Assembly: GCF_004216895.1 (NCBI RefSeq)
Contig: NZ_SGXE01000003.1
Span: forward strand, 1-64,000
Length of the DNA: 64,000 bases
Source of the DNA: Aquimarina brevivitae
Lineage (GTDB): Bacteria > Bacteroidota > Bacteroidia > Flavobacteriales > Flavobacteriaceae
Reading direction: 5' to 3'
Each line of letters opens with the position of its first letter. Positions within the stretch are counted from its first letter, which is position 1. Below the pieces are notes generated by a model. That model made no database searches and was not told the origin of the DNA. It saw only the letters and a list, made by a program, of their open reading frames with translations. This document shows, piece by piece, positions 29,353-39,800 of this stretch. Made by a program: the position numbers and the translations under genes.

Positions 29353-30513
29353 ATGATGATACGTTATAAATGGGTACTGGTTTTATGCTTATGCTCCTTG
29401 TCAACTCTTACAGCAATAGGTCAGGAAGATTTTGAGGAATTCAAGGAAATCTTTACATTTTATCCCAATAAAAAAGCCGCAGCAGAGGATTCTACCTTGT
29501 ATAAATCTAAATTCATCGCAGCTCCGGTAATTAGCTACGCGCCTGAAACAAGTTTAGGGTTCGGTATTGGTGCCAAATATCTTTTTAAGTTTAAAGGCAG
29601 CGGGGAAGAAACGAGAACCTCCAATATGCCTATGACATTACAATACACTTTAAAAAATCAATTTATTGTATACTCTGGCTTTGAAGTGTTTACCAATCAG
29701 GAAAAATGGGTCATTGAAGGTAATTTACTGTTTCAGAATTTTCCTAGGCTATTTTATGGATTAGGTAGAGACACTCCTGATAGCAATGAGGAAACCTATA
29801 ATTTTTATCAACTTACGGTAGAACCAATTTTCCTGAAACAACTCTTTGCCAGATACCTATTTATAGGAGCCGGATTTAGATATAATCATATCTACAAAAC
29901 CGAGATTGTAGCAGATGGATTGTTAGACACCAACGAACCGCTGGGATATGATGGCTCTACTTCCGTTGGCGCAGAATTTGCTGTACTATATGACAGTAGA
30001 AACAATATCTTAAATGCTCAAAATGGTTGGTATCTGGAGTTTACGCATGGTCTCTACGGCCAGGTTCTAGGTGGTGAATATAATTTTGAACTTACACGAT
30101 TTGATATTCGTCATTTTATTAGAACATCTAAAAAGACGAACGATGTACTGGGGTTTCAGTTTATAGGTCATTTTTTACATAAAGATGCCCCGCTTTCAGA
30201 ATATGCACTCTTTGGAAGTAGCGAAATATTACGCGGATATAAAGAAGGCAGGTATATTGACCGTAATCTCCTTGCCGGTCAGGTGGAGTACCGAAAAAAC
30301 TTCAAGAATTCTAGATTTGGATTGGTTGCTTTTGTTGGCGCGGGAGATGTTTACACTTCTTTAAACGATTTTAAGTTTAGTAATCTAAGACCTAACTATG
30401 GTGTAGGGCTTAGGTTTTTACTAGATCAAAAGGAAAACCTCAACCTACGTTTTGATTGGGGATTTGGGGATAGCACCAATAACGTTTATCTCAATATTGC
30501 AGAGGCTTTTTAA
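29353..30513 (+). CDS. BamA/TamA-family (Omp85-type) outer-membrane protein, 386 aa
   Basis: Signal peptide ending near TAIGQ, then a beta-barrel of the Omp85 'surface antigen' type without recognisable POTRA domains. Motifs include 'APVISYAPETSLGFGIGAKYLF' at the first strand, 'VGAEFAVLYDSRNNILNAQNGWYLEFTHG', a loop-6-like 'LFGSSEILRGYKEGRYIDRNLLAGQVEYR', and a last strand 'NLRFDWGFG' near the C-terminus. Short Omp85 proteins of this kind are common in Bacteroidota, often single genes of unknown cargo. No partner gene is adjacent. Confidence 0.85.
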   Translation: MMIRYKWVLVLCLCSLSTLTAIGQEDFEEFKEIFTFYPNKKAAAEDSTLYKSKFIAAPVISYAPETSLGFGIGAKYLFKFKGSGEETRTSNMPMTLQYTLKNQFIVYSGFEVFTNQEKWVIEGNLLFQNFPRLFYGLGRDTPDSNEETYNFYQLTVEPIFLKQLFARYLFIGAGFRYNHIYKTEIVADGLLDTNEPLGYDGSTSVGAEFAVLYDSRNNILNAQNGWYLEFTHGLYGQVLGGEYNFELTRFDIRHFIRTSKKTNDVLGFQFIGHFLHKDAPLSEYALFGSSEILRGYKEGRYIDRNLLAGQVEYRKNFKNSRFGLVAFVGAGDVYTSLNDFKFSNLRPNYGVGLRFLLDQKENLNLRFDWGFGDSTNNVYLNIAEAF

Positions 30514-30619
30514 GCACTCTGCAGTTAACTCCTTCCAACTAATCGTATAAAACTCATGTTACCTTTGACCTCAACCGGTAAAGAATAATGCTGAGTCTCC
30601 TTGCGCTCAATCAAAAAAA

Positions 30620-32278
30620 CTATTCTTTGATTAACTTTATCGTTGATTTACTACTCCCTAAATTCAAATAATAGACACCACTTGAAAAATCAGATAAATC
30701 TATGGTGTTTTGGCTAAGAGCAACTGTTTTTATTTTTCGCCCAAGATTATCATAGAGCACAATAGGGCTAGTTAACCGATCTGTAATCCCTAAGATATTC
30801 AACTTATTTCTTATCGGATTGGGATACGCAATAATTTGTTCGTTGAGCTCTACATCAATGACAGATAAGTTTTCATCAAATTCAAAAGCTCCCATATCTA
30901 AAGCGTTATTAACTACGCGAGGTAAAGACGATTGATGCTTGCTATATATTGATTCCACAGCATAATCAGGAAGGAGGTTACCAGGAACGGCCATCCCCTG
31001 ATCGATGACTGCAGAATTGGCCAGCAGGTTATAGGATTGTGTGTTTAAGTCTTCAAAACCTGGATTTTCTCCGGTTATATTCCCACCAAGATCGGTAACA
31101 GCGCCACTAGGTGTACAGTGACAATCCGTATAGCCAGATTTAAACCAATTGTGTTGGATATTCGCAGTTCCACTACCGTCTATCATAGCCAGGTTACTTC
31201 CGCTAGCCGTGTTATAAACGATATTATTAAAAATATTGGCGGTTTCATCATTAGTCGATAATCGAATAAGGGTGGTATTACCAGATCGAGTAGATATCAA
31301 CGTATTGTTATAGAAATACAGATTTCCTTTTCGGTAATCCGCAGTAGTACCACTATCTCCTCCATAATGCACCATTTGCGAATTACCTGCACCATCTGGT
31401 TCAATCAAAATGTTACCATACACATAGGTGGTATTATATGATGGGTCATTAACCAATACTTGAGAATCTTCTGCATCTACTAAATCCAACTGTCTGTTAC
31501 CACTTTCAATCCAGTTGTAGCGAACTACTAACCCGGCTGATCTATCTTTTAGGTTGTTGCCCAATGCTCCATCTCTCAGCGGCCCAAAACGATTAAATTG
31601 GTACGTAATCCCCAATGCAGCGGTGTATGCATTATGTTCAAAGATTCTACCTACAATTCCATTATCATAGATATAATTACCTTCAATTAAGATATTGGCG
31701 GTCTGTCCGTCAAAAGCACCGATGAATAATCCGTTACCGGAATCACTTAATGTACAATTCCTGATCGTTAAATTCGATGCTTTTTCAACGTATATCGCCG
31801 CGGCGTTATTGGTATAGGTTTGTGACTGCTCATTCTCATCAATAAAGCTATAAGCTGGTCTTGCAGATCGGATATCTAGGTTGTCAATAATAATGTGGGA
31901 TGGTAAACCATCTTGCGGAACACTAGATCCTCCGATTTTAATGACACCTCGTTGATCGCCCCAATAACTCAAATTAGTGGGGGTAACTGCATCTGCTCCA
32001 TCGATAATAGGTTGTTCTCCTTGGGCATTACTAACACCAATAATCTCTATTGGATTAGTTTCCGTTCCTTGTCGGTTAATTACCCATTTTTCTTTATACG
32101 GTGTTGCACGCCAATGTATGTATACCCGATCCCCAGGCTGTAATGTAGCCCAGGGTACTTCAGCAATTGTTATTAATGTTTCAGATGGTCCTACATGGTA
32201 ATCGGTTGCTTTCGCAAAAAAGCAAATAAGCAAAAATATATAAACTAATTGATGCTTAGCAGGTGTATAGTTGTTCAT
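30620..32278 (-). CDS. T9SS-exported right-handed beta-helix protein, 552 aa
   Basis: Signal peptide (ending near FFAKA), then a short N-terminal 'YHVGPSETLITIAEVPWATLQPGDRVYIH' segment typical of chondroitinase-B-like and related pectate-lyase-fold proteins. Parallel beta-helix rungs follow (~95-390; repeated 'nLtIrNctl...', 'NILIEGNYIYDN', 'VRYNWIESG', 'TANIFNNIVYNT'). The C-terminal ~80 residues are a type A sorting domain (IAYPNPIRNKLNI ... LYDNLGRKI ... FSSGVYYLNLG ... KLIKE). The fold suggests binding or cleavage of polysaccharide, but no catalytic residues could be assigned. It is a single gene, surface-attached or secreted through T9SS. Confidence 0.88.
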   Translation of the reverse strand: MNNYTPAKHQLVYIFLLICFFAKATDYHVGPSETLITIAEVPWATLQPGDRVYIHWRATPYKEKWVINRQGTETNPIEIIGVSNAQGEQPIIDGADAVTPTNLSYWGDQRGVIKIGGSSVPQDGLPSHIIIDNLDIRSARPAYSFIDENEQSQTYTNNAAAIYVEKASNLTIRNCTLSDSGNGLFIGAFDGQTANILIEGNYIYDNGIVGRIFEHNAYTAALGITYQFNRFGPLRDGALGNNLKDRSAGLVVRYNWIESGNRQLDLVDAEDSQVLVNDPSYNTTYVYGNILIEPDGAGNSQMVHYGGDSGTTADYRKGNLYFYNNTLISTRSGNTTLIRLSTNDETANIFNNIVYNTASGSNLAMIDGSGTANIQHNWFKSGYTDCHCTPSGAVTDLGGNITGENPGFEDLNTQSYNLLANSAVIDQGMAVPGNLLPDYAVESIYSKHQSSLPRVVNNALDMGAFEFDENLSVIDVELNEQIIAYPNPIRNKLNILGITDRLTSPIVLYDNLGRKIKTVALSQNTIDLSDFSSGVYYLNLGSSKSTIKLIKE

Positions 32279-32370
32279 AGTGTAGATGATTGGTTTTACA
32301 CTACAAACGACAAAAAACCTTTTTTTAGTGTACAGCTGTATCTAAACTAAATTTTAAGATCTTAACTAAA

Positions 32371-32399
32371 AACCTTGTAGCGTTTTATTCTACAAGGTT
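32371..32399 (-). terminator. Rho-independent terminator of the LamG/tail-collar operon
   Basis: The arms AACCTTGTAG (32371-32380) and CTACAAGGTT (32390-32399) form a perfect 10-bp stem. On the minus strand it is followed by TTTTTAG. It lies ~50 bp after the stop codon of the 127-aa lipoprotein gene. Confidence 0.8.
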
Positions 32400-32451
32400 T
32401 TATAAGATTAATTATGATCAACTCTATTCTTATTGCTCAAATTATAGATGT

Positions 32452-32835
32452 CTATGGCACTAGCACAAAATCATCTTGTACAATCACATAAATAGAACTA
32501 GATATACCATTTGTAACTAGTTCTGCTATATTATTTCCATCCTGTAAAGTGATTGGAATAATTTTCATTTCGTCATTTGTAAAAGTTGTACTATACAATG
32601 CGCCATTTACTGTAAATTCAATCTTGGTTGGTGTATCAGGACCGCTACCCACAGCATTTGCTTCGATTACAATAGCATACTGACCATTCGGATCAATACA
32701 ATCACGATCTACTATTGCTCTGCCATCACTTTGAACAAAATTTATTGAATTTGCGCTAAAAGTAGTAACTCCATCATCCTTGGAACAACCAACGAATACC
32801 AATGCTATAAGAATTATGCATATATATGTTTTCAT
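32452..32835 (-). CDS. Small secreted lipoprotein, 127 aa
   Basis: The lipobox LVFVGC at residues ~12-17 with following SKDDG gives a lipoprotein probably placed in the outer membrane or exposed on the surface. The remaining ~105 residues look like a single beta-sandwich (FTVNGALYSTTFTNDEMKIIPITLQDGNN) with two further cysteines. The function is unknown. Last gene of the operon that starts at 43259, only 2 bp after the stop of the 304-aa gene, so it probably helps attach or tether the larger products. That role is inference. Confidence 0.8.
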   Translation of the reverse strand: MKTYICIILIALVFVGCSKDDGVTTFSANSINFVQSDGRAIVDRDCIDPNGQYAIVIEANAVGSGPDTPTKIEFTVNGALYSTTFTNDEMKIIPITLQDGNNIAELVTNGISSSIYVIVQDDFVLVP

Positions 32836-32837
32836 AG

Positions 32838-33752
32838 TCAGTTTTTTAAATTGATTATTATTCTTTTGCTATTCCCCGCTACTCGGATGGTATAATCCCC
32901 AGTTTCCAAGTCATCGAAAATTAACGCACCGTTAGTAATGGTTCCAGATTTTATGATGACACCATTGTGTAATAATGTAACTTCATCACCACTCCTAACA
33001 GCAGTGATCTTTAAAGCACCGCCTGCATAACATACTGCATCCTTTTTATAAAATGTAAAATCTCCTGAGCTTACATTTATTGCTACCGTATAGTCTTGTA
33101 TGATCGATCTGTCTTCTGATACCACTTCGAATGTAACAGGACTGCTAAAATCTAGTCGAGTATCACCAGATAGTACTTCACTTCTGTCCAGATACAGTTT
33201 TGCTCCCGTGCTTAACCTAAATGAAGCACTTAAGTTTGAAATATCAACGCCATTATTAACATATAACGTAATTTGGTTACCGTCAAAAACCTGATCATTC
33301 ATATAAACATTGTCCAGTTCAAAATCTAAGATTTCAGCTTCATTATTTAATTGAGGACTAGCAATACTATAGGGCTGAAAAAGATCTCCGTAATGTTGAT
33401 TTATCTCGAAACTCTCATCAGTTGCTATATCACTTATTGCATCATTAGAAGCATCATATATTTTAAATTGAATCGATTCACCATTCGTGTTAGAAAACAC
33501 GGTTAAATAAGCGTAGTATCGATCTTCGCTAGCTACATAAGTAAGATCAGTAACCCCTCTACAAACTCCATTGACGAAAGCTGCAACCTGATCGTTGGGA
33601 TCTTCTAAATTCTGTCCGTCTATATTTAAAAATGCAACAAATGACATGGTATATTGAAAATCGTTTTCATTAACCTGCCAATTAGGAGCTTGGCTAAATA
33701 CAGCCTGCCCAAAAAGTAGCATTATTAAAAAGTTAATTATATATTTTTTCAT
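32838..33752 (-). CDS. Exported protein sharing a module with the LamG giant, 304 aa
   Basis: Signal peptide ending near AVFSQ. Residues ~22-130 (PNWQVNENDFQYTMSFVAFL..DPNDQVAAFVNGVCRGV..YYAYLTVFSNT..IQFKIYDAS) closely match residues ~2357-2469 of the upstream 2851-aa protein (DWTIDPTNFDYSMNIVGRV...KIAAFYNGEVRGS..YFAFLTVYSNT..LTFSIWDAS). Residues ~135-225 are a second beta-domain of the cadherin-like type ('sedrsiIQDYTVAI'), and the C-terminal part is another small beta-domain. No T9SS sorting domain is present, although the end 'YTIRVAGNSKRIIINLKN' resembles a degenerate one. Known function: none. Confidence 0.8.
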   Translation of the reverse strand: MKKYIINFLIMLLFGQAVFSQAPNWQVNENDFQYTMSFVAFLNIDGQNLEDPNDQVAAFVNGVCRGVTDLTYVASEDRYYAYLTVFSNTNGESIQFKIYDASNDAISDIATDESFEINQHYGDLFQPYSIASPQLNNEAEILDFELDNVYMNDQVFDGNQITLYVNNGVDISNLSASFRLSTGAKLYLDRSEVLSGDTRLDFSSPVTFEVVSEDRSIIQDYTVAINVSSGDFTFYKKDAVCYAGGALKITAVRSGDEVTLLHNGVIIKSGTITNGALIFDDLETGDYTIRVAGNSKRIIINLKN

Positions 33753-33810
33753 ATCTATACTTTTTAATACCGGAGAAGCAAAATAATTTACTACTCCGGT
33801 AATTTAAATC

Positions 33811-36800
33811 TTATCTCTTGATCAATTTTTTAGTTATAATTGTGGTATTGGTTTCTATTTGTAAGATATAGGTGCCTTGTGCTATGTTAGTATTAACAGT
33901 AAACGTATGCTCTCCAGACTTAACTTCCTCAGTTGTAGAAAGTATTAGTTGATGCGTTAAATTATATAATTTAACTTTTACGGTTTGATCAACCATAGCT
34001 TTCACACTGATGGTAAATTGTTCAGTAAATGGATTAGGATATATTGTAAAAGACTCAGAAATAGCTTCTAATACTATTGGATTTTTCAATGTTCCTAATA
34101 CTTCATTAGCAGTAAACTCAAAACTAGTGGTTGTTCTTTGCTGTTCGTTACCATTACTCACATAAAACGTCAGCTCCTCATATTTATCTCCATAAATAGT
34201 AATAAAAGCAAGACTATTATTCATATAATCTTTTACTGAAGACGTTCCTTTTACATTTCCTTCTTGATCATACACATACAGCATGGTATACCCTTCAGGA
34301 AGTTCAACAATCGCATTCATGTTCTGCCCGTATCTGGCAAACTCACGATCAATTGCAGGCTGATCTCCGGCATTTTTAATCATCATATGATTAGCTGTCA
34401 AATCTAAATATGCTGGATAACGGAAACTCTGGTCCATAGCTGAACTAATCATATACCCCTTACCTGGTTGTAAATATTTTAAAGTACCTACCCAACCATT
34501 TATAGGGTCGTATACCGCAAATAAATTCTGTGATTTTATTACATCGCCATCCGTAGCATCAAAATAAGCCATGGCTTCATTTACTGATTGACTGCTACCT
34601 ATAACAAAGGGTAACCAATTCCAATTTTCTTTGATATCGAAACTCCAAGTATTAACATCAACGGCTGCACCATTTAGAGATAAAACTTCTCCATTTGCAG
34701 TATAGACTTTATACATTTTACCCGTGGATAAGCCACCATTGGTACTAACCGTACCCGACCAACTACCACCAGAGTTACCCTGATAATAGGTTTCTAGTAA
34801 GGATGGTGAATGGCTAAGTATTCTATCCGATGTTTCCAGACGCATTCCCGCTGTTAACCTATTGACATCTGATAAGTTTTCATCCTCAACAGGTAAGGAA
34901 ATCCATGTCCAGCCTTGATTTAAGTTTATATCGCTAGTCTGCTCATCTGTATTTTCGAAGATAGCAGGCGCACTCAAGGTCCCAACCACATCGTTCTCTT
35001 GAAAGACCAAGATCGCTTCCTGGTTTATAGTTGCCTGAATAATTTTACCTTGAGACGCATCCCAAATACTAAATGTCAGTTCTTCTCCCTGAATTGTATT
35101 ACTATATACCGTAAGAAAAGCAAAATATTCATTATACGAAGCATTATACGCCAAGTTAACAGAGCCTCTTACTTCGCCGTTATAGAATGCAGCTATCTTA
35201 TCATAACTATCATTGGAAAAGACACCATCGATAGTCACTCTACCAACAATATTCATACTATAATCAAAGTTGGTAGGATCAATAGTCCAATCTGGATCAT
35301 CCGCGAGAACTTTTATAGAAACCTGAATCTTCTGATCAAAACCAAAATCAGTTTCTAGATATAAATCCTCCACATATTCTCCAGGAGCTAATCCTTCATC
35401 AATAGTAACCGTAATTGTCTTTCTACTATCAGGTGAAAGTGTCCCAGAAGTTGAACTTAATGACATCCAGCTTGGTATGTTAGTTATAGTATAAGGCTGA
35501 TTATTCCCTCCTTTATTTAACAAGGTAATTTCAAAGGAACTTTGCTCTTCATTTTCCTGTATTAGTTCTACTATATCATTGTAACCTTCTGCATACCAAC
35601 TCACTTCATTTTTATTGACAAAAGCAGTCCAGGTAATAGGTGATAATTGCATGTTATTTGCCTGATCAAACATTCTATGCACCGTAATATCGATGATCTG
35701 TCCTTCTAATGAAGCCCAATCCGTAATTACAGGCTCCAAAATCATTTCATCGTCGTTAATAATATGGTTTACATCAAATTTAATCACTGATCGCTCTGGC
35801 TGAATAGCTGGAGTATCCTCAGTGTAATTCACTATTCCAGAGGATAGTAATGCATTGCTTACATTTGTAGTTTGATTACTATCATCGTGATAATAGCTTG
35901 GTCCATTACCTGTACTTGTTTCAGGAGCATTCATTTTAGCATATAGCATCAGACCTAAATTTTCAGGGTCGATTTCATTATACTGATCTCTGATAATCTG
36001 CTCTTCATTTCTTAAGGTGTTCCACAACCGAACTTCATCTATTTTTCCGGTAAAATTTTGGTCAACGGTTTCAACACCAGCAAGATCTATATGACCTCTA
36101 GCGCCTAACCATATTTTATTTCCATAAAAACCTCCGACATTTGAGATGGCATTAGAAGTTACTAAGGCTCCATCTACATAGGTTTGTAGTGATCCCTTTC
36201 GATTGAACAAAATTGCTATATGGTGCCATCCATTATCGGCTACATTTGTTGTAGTAAGTTCATAGGAGGTTCCTTCACTTATAAGTGATAAGTTACCTGC
36301 ATTTGACATAGCAACAGACCATTTGTTAGCTCTTCCATCAGCTTGAACTATATCAGTACCATCTCCTCTTCCATTAGAAAAAAGTGTAGCCTCCTGAGCT
36401 CTATCTGTTTTTAACCAAAAGCTCAATGTGGCATCCATTTCGTTGGTTAGCTGAACCAAGGACACATTATTTAACTCTAAATATTGTCCATTATCAAACT
36501 CATAAGAATTACCTTTTGGTTTAATATCCCAAGATATAGTATTTAAAACCGCATGTTTAAATCTAGCTATATCTTTAGCCAGTTCTCCGCGACCTTCGTT
36601 CATCGGCCAGTAGCCGACAAGATTATTTTCATTACCTACCAATTGTGTATAACGATTTGCATAGGCTTCTTCGAGTGTAAAGGACTTATTCCACATTCTT
36701 AGGTCGTGTATATTTCCTACAAAAGAATTACCTCCAATGGTTAGGTCATTCTTGTTGGTAAATTGAATATTTACCCTACCTGGACCTTCTGACAATATCC

Positions 36801-39800
36801 TATCATCTTCAAAGATTTGGATTTCACCAGTGCCTTTGTTATACGTAAAGGTATAATGATGAAAAAGTCCATCATTACTCATTGCACCTTGTACTGATAA
36901 ATCAGCAAGATTAAAATATAAGAGCCCGCTATCGATTCCTATTTCGAATGAATCGCCCTCTTGACTTAAAATAGTAGCACTTGAAGAAGTTGTAGCATTA
37001 TTCATCCAAAATTCAAAAGTAAAATCCCCTGATATAATACTCGGGTTACTAATCACTGCCGTATTATTAGTTCCTTCAAAATAAAGCGAAACATTATTAT
37101 TAATAGGTAACTGATTGGTAGCCCCTTTGATTTCGATATTGCTTACTGACGGATTATAAACAATACCTTCGTTAAAGTTAACCTGAATATCTTCTCCAGC
37201 AGTTAAAATACCATCTATTGGTAATGGCGTACCAAAACGTTCTGGTGCAGTTAAATCAACGGTACCAGATATGATATCTGAAATATATTCTGTACCATTG
37301 GTACATGTACTTCTGGCTCTTATTTCATAAAGGCCATCCGCTAAAGAACGTTCTGCAATTGCAAAAGCGTATGATAAATTAGCAGTAGTGATTACTGATA
37401 TATCCGTTTCATTATTCGCAACCGCATCATTATAAAAATCTTCTGTAGCATAATAGGTATGTAACCTCGTCCAGGTAGGCGATGATGCTAATCGATATTC
37501 CAGATCAATTTTCTGGAAACTATTAAAAGAAGTGTCAAACTCTGTCAAATTAATAGCAAGCGGGTTGCTGGTTCCATCACTATTATAGGCAGTATCTCTA
37601 TTATATACCCAATTTTCTGTGGGAGATGTTACTGCTACCTCTGAACAAGAAGGAACAAATGCTGCAGAAACACGTACATCACTATACACATTTACGGGAT
37701 CACAACGCGACTGTAATACTACCCTGATATCATTATATTCATAAACATCAGATACAGATTTTTCTAAGGTAAGCGTATACTGAACCTCTTGACCATAAGG
37801 CACATAAACTACCGTACCATTATCAAAAAGATTAAAAACTGCATTATTTGGGTTGGTAGTGTTATCAATCAACAACTCAAAATAGTTGAAACTAGCTGCA
37901 TCACTGGTAAAGTCTGCTCTATTCTCTAGTTTTAAAACAAATTCTGCTTTGTTATCCTCAGGTATATTTGTAACACTTGCTACTTCAACACTGATACGAG
38001 GATCCTCTGTCTTTTGTGTTGCATAAGACAACTGTTCCCGTTCTGTCTCTACTAATTCCTCTATATCGTCATCACCTGCATCATATGTGGAATGATTATA
38101 AAACAGCGAATATTCAGGTCCTTCATAAGGACAAGAAGTAGCTCCTCCAATGGTACTAAATACAGGTCCATTACCATCAAATACATTGACTACATCAACA
38201 CTAAATAAGTTTGCAGGATCGTCATCTTTTAAGGTATACGAAATATCTAAGGTTGTATTTTCATATTCATTGACCTTAATCTCAGCTTCTTGCCTAAAAT
38301 GGCCTTTCGTTTTGCTAATCAGCCCCATGCTATTCAATGCAAAACCTAACTCTAGAGCTACCTGCTCTATCACTGTTAATTCATATTCAGTAGCTTCTGT
38401 ATCCACAATAGCCGTTTCTGCACTTCGTGATATTTCCCCCGCACCGGCGTCAAATGAGATATTATCTTCAAAAGAATCAGTGATTAAATTTTTTAAAGCC
38501 AATGACTGAGCAAGTTTCTCTCTGTAAGTAGCTACCACATCTGGTGTTAGACGACCTGAGTTTATTTCGCTTTCGAGGTCATTAACATAATCCTCGGCAT
38601 TGGTATCTAGTTCAGATTTTAATGCAGTTCTATCATTTAATGCTCTGTACTTTGCTCTTTCATTTCGCTGAATTGCTTTTCGCCAAAGATTTATTTGCTG
38701 CACATATTCAGCCCTGGTTAAGACACCTGGATCATCTTCTGAAATGATACCATTATCGATATTAGCTATAATTAACTCTAAATTAGGTATTAATGATGCT
38801 AGAATATATTTCTGTGAGTAGACAAAAAATGTCTCTGAAGGCTCCTGAACAAAGTACATGGCTTTCTGTTTACTTAAGTACACACTCTGTCCGTCTATAT
38901 TGGTTAACTCAAAGTTATCCGAACCATCAACAGCCGATGCTGAAGATTGAATATCATCGTATACTCCATAAAAATAGTTTTTGGATTGTCCTATATACAA
39001 GTCGCCTTCAGCACCCACAAATTCTGGACTATCACTTGTTGAAATGGTTTGATTAAAGGTATAGGTCTTTGAAAGATCAAAACCTTTCTCAGATTCTACA
39101 TTTATACTTATACCTGTAGATACACTATTGGTATTCTCTGAAGTGATAACAGGACCTGCTAGGCCTCCTCCTGCTTCAAACTTTGCCCCTAGCATTAACT
39201 TCAAACTCTGAGATCCTCCTACATTACTTTCGTATTCGTATTCTGTTTCTAAAGTAATGCTTTCTCCTGCTTCAATTGAAGCGAAACTCTCTGATCCTGG
39301 AGGATCACGGAGGATGATGTCAGGAATATCCGGCGCCTGGGTAATAAAAGTCTGACTCCCGTCTGATTGACCTCCAAGAATAATCCCTTCAGCAATGTAA
39401 TTTTCTGCCTCATAATCCACTCCCTGTATTCTATATTTGATATCCAGTGTATTCGTAAAAGGAGGGGTTATTGATGGTATACCTCCCTTAAATGTATAAT
39501 GGATGATACTCGCCTCATTAGGGTCTCTTTCTACTGATTCTGAATTATCCAATGCCAGGTTATTTGTAATATTTAATTCTCCATCAATAACAGGTACTAA
39601 ATCTTCTACTTCATCTGCCTCATCATAATTAATATATCGCTCAAAACTTTTTAGAGTTATGGAATAGGTACCAAATTGTGTGTAAACAGGATATTCGAAA
39701 CCTTCGGTACTTAGTAAATCTCCATTAACATCAATAGTCTGATCTGAAGTTTGCTCTACAACTCTTAAAACAGGTGTAGCACGGTAGGTAAAACTTTTTT

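Noticed and set aside
30608..30631. AATCAAA/TTTGATT inverted repeat as a terminator of the beta-helix gene
   Set aside because: It overlaps the stop codon and the last codons of the gene, has only A/T-rich pairing, and lacks a proper tail on the minus strand.
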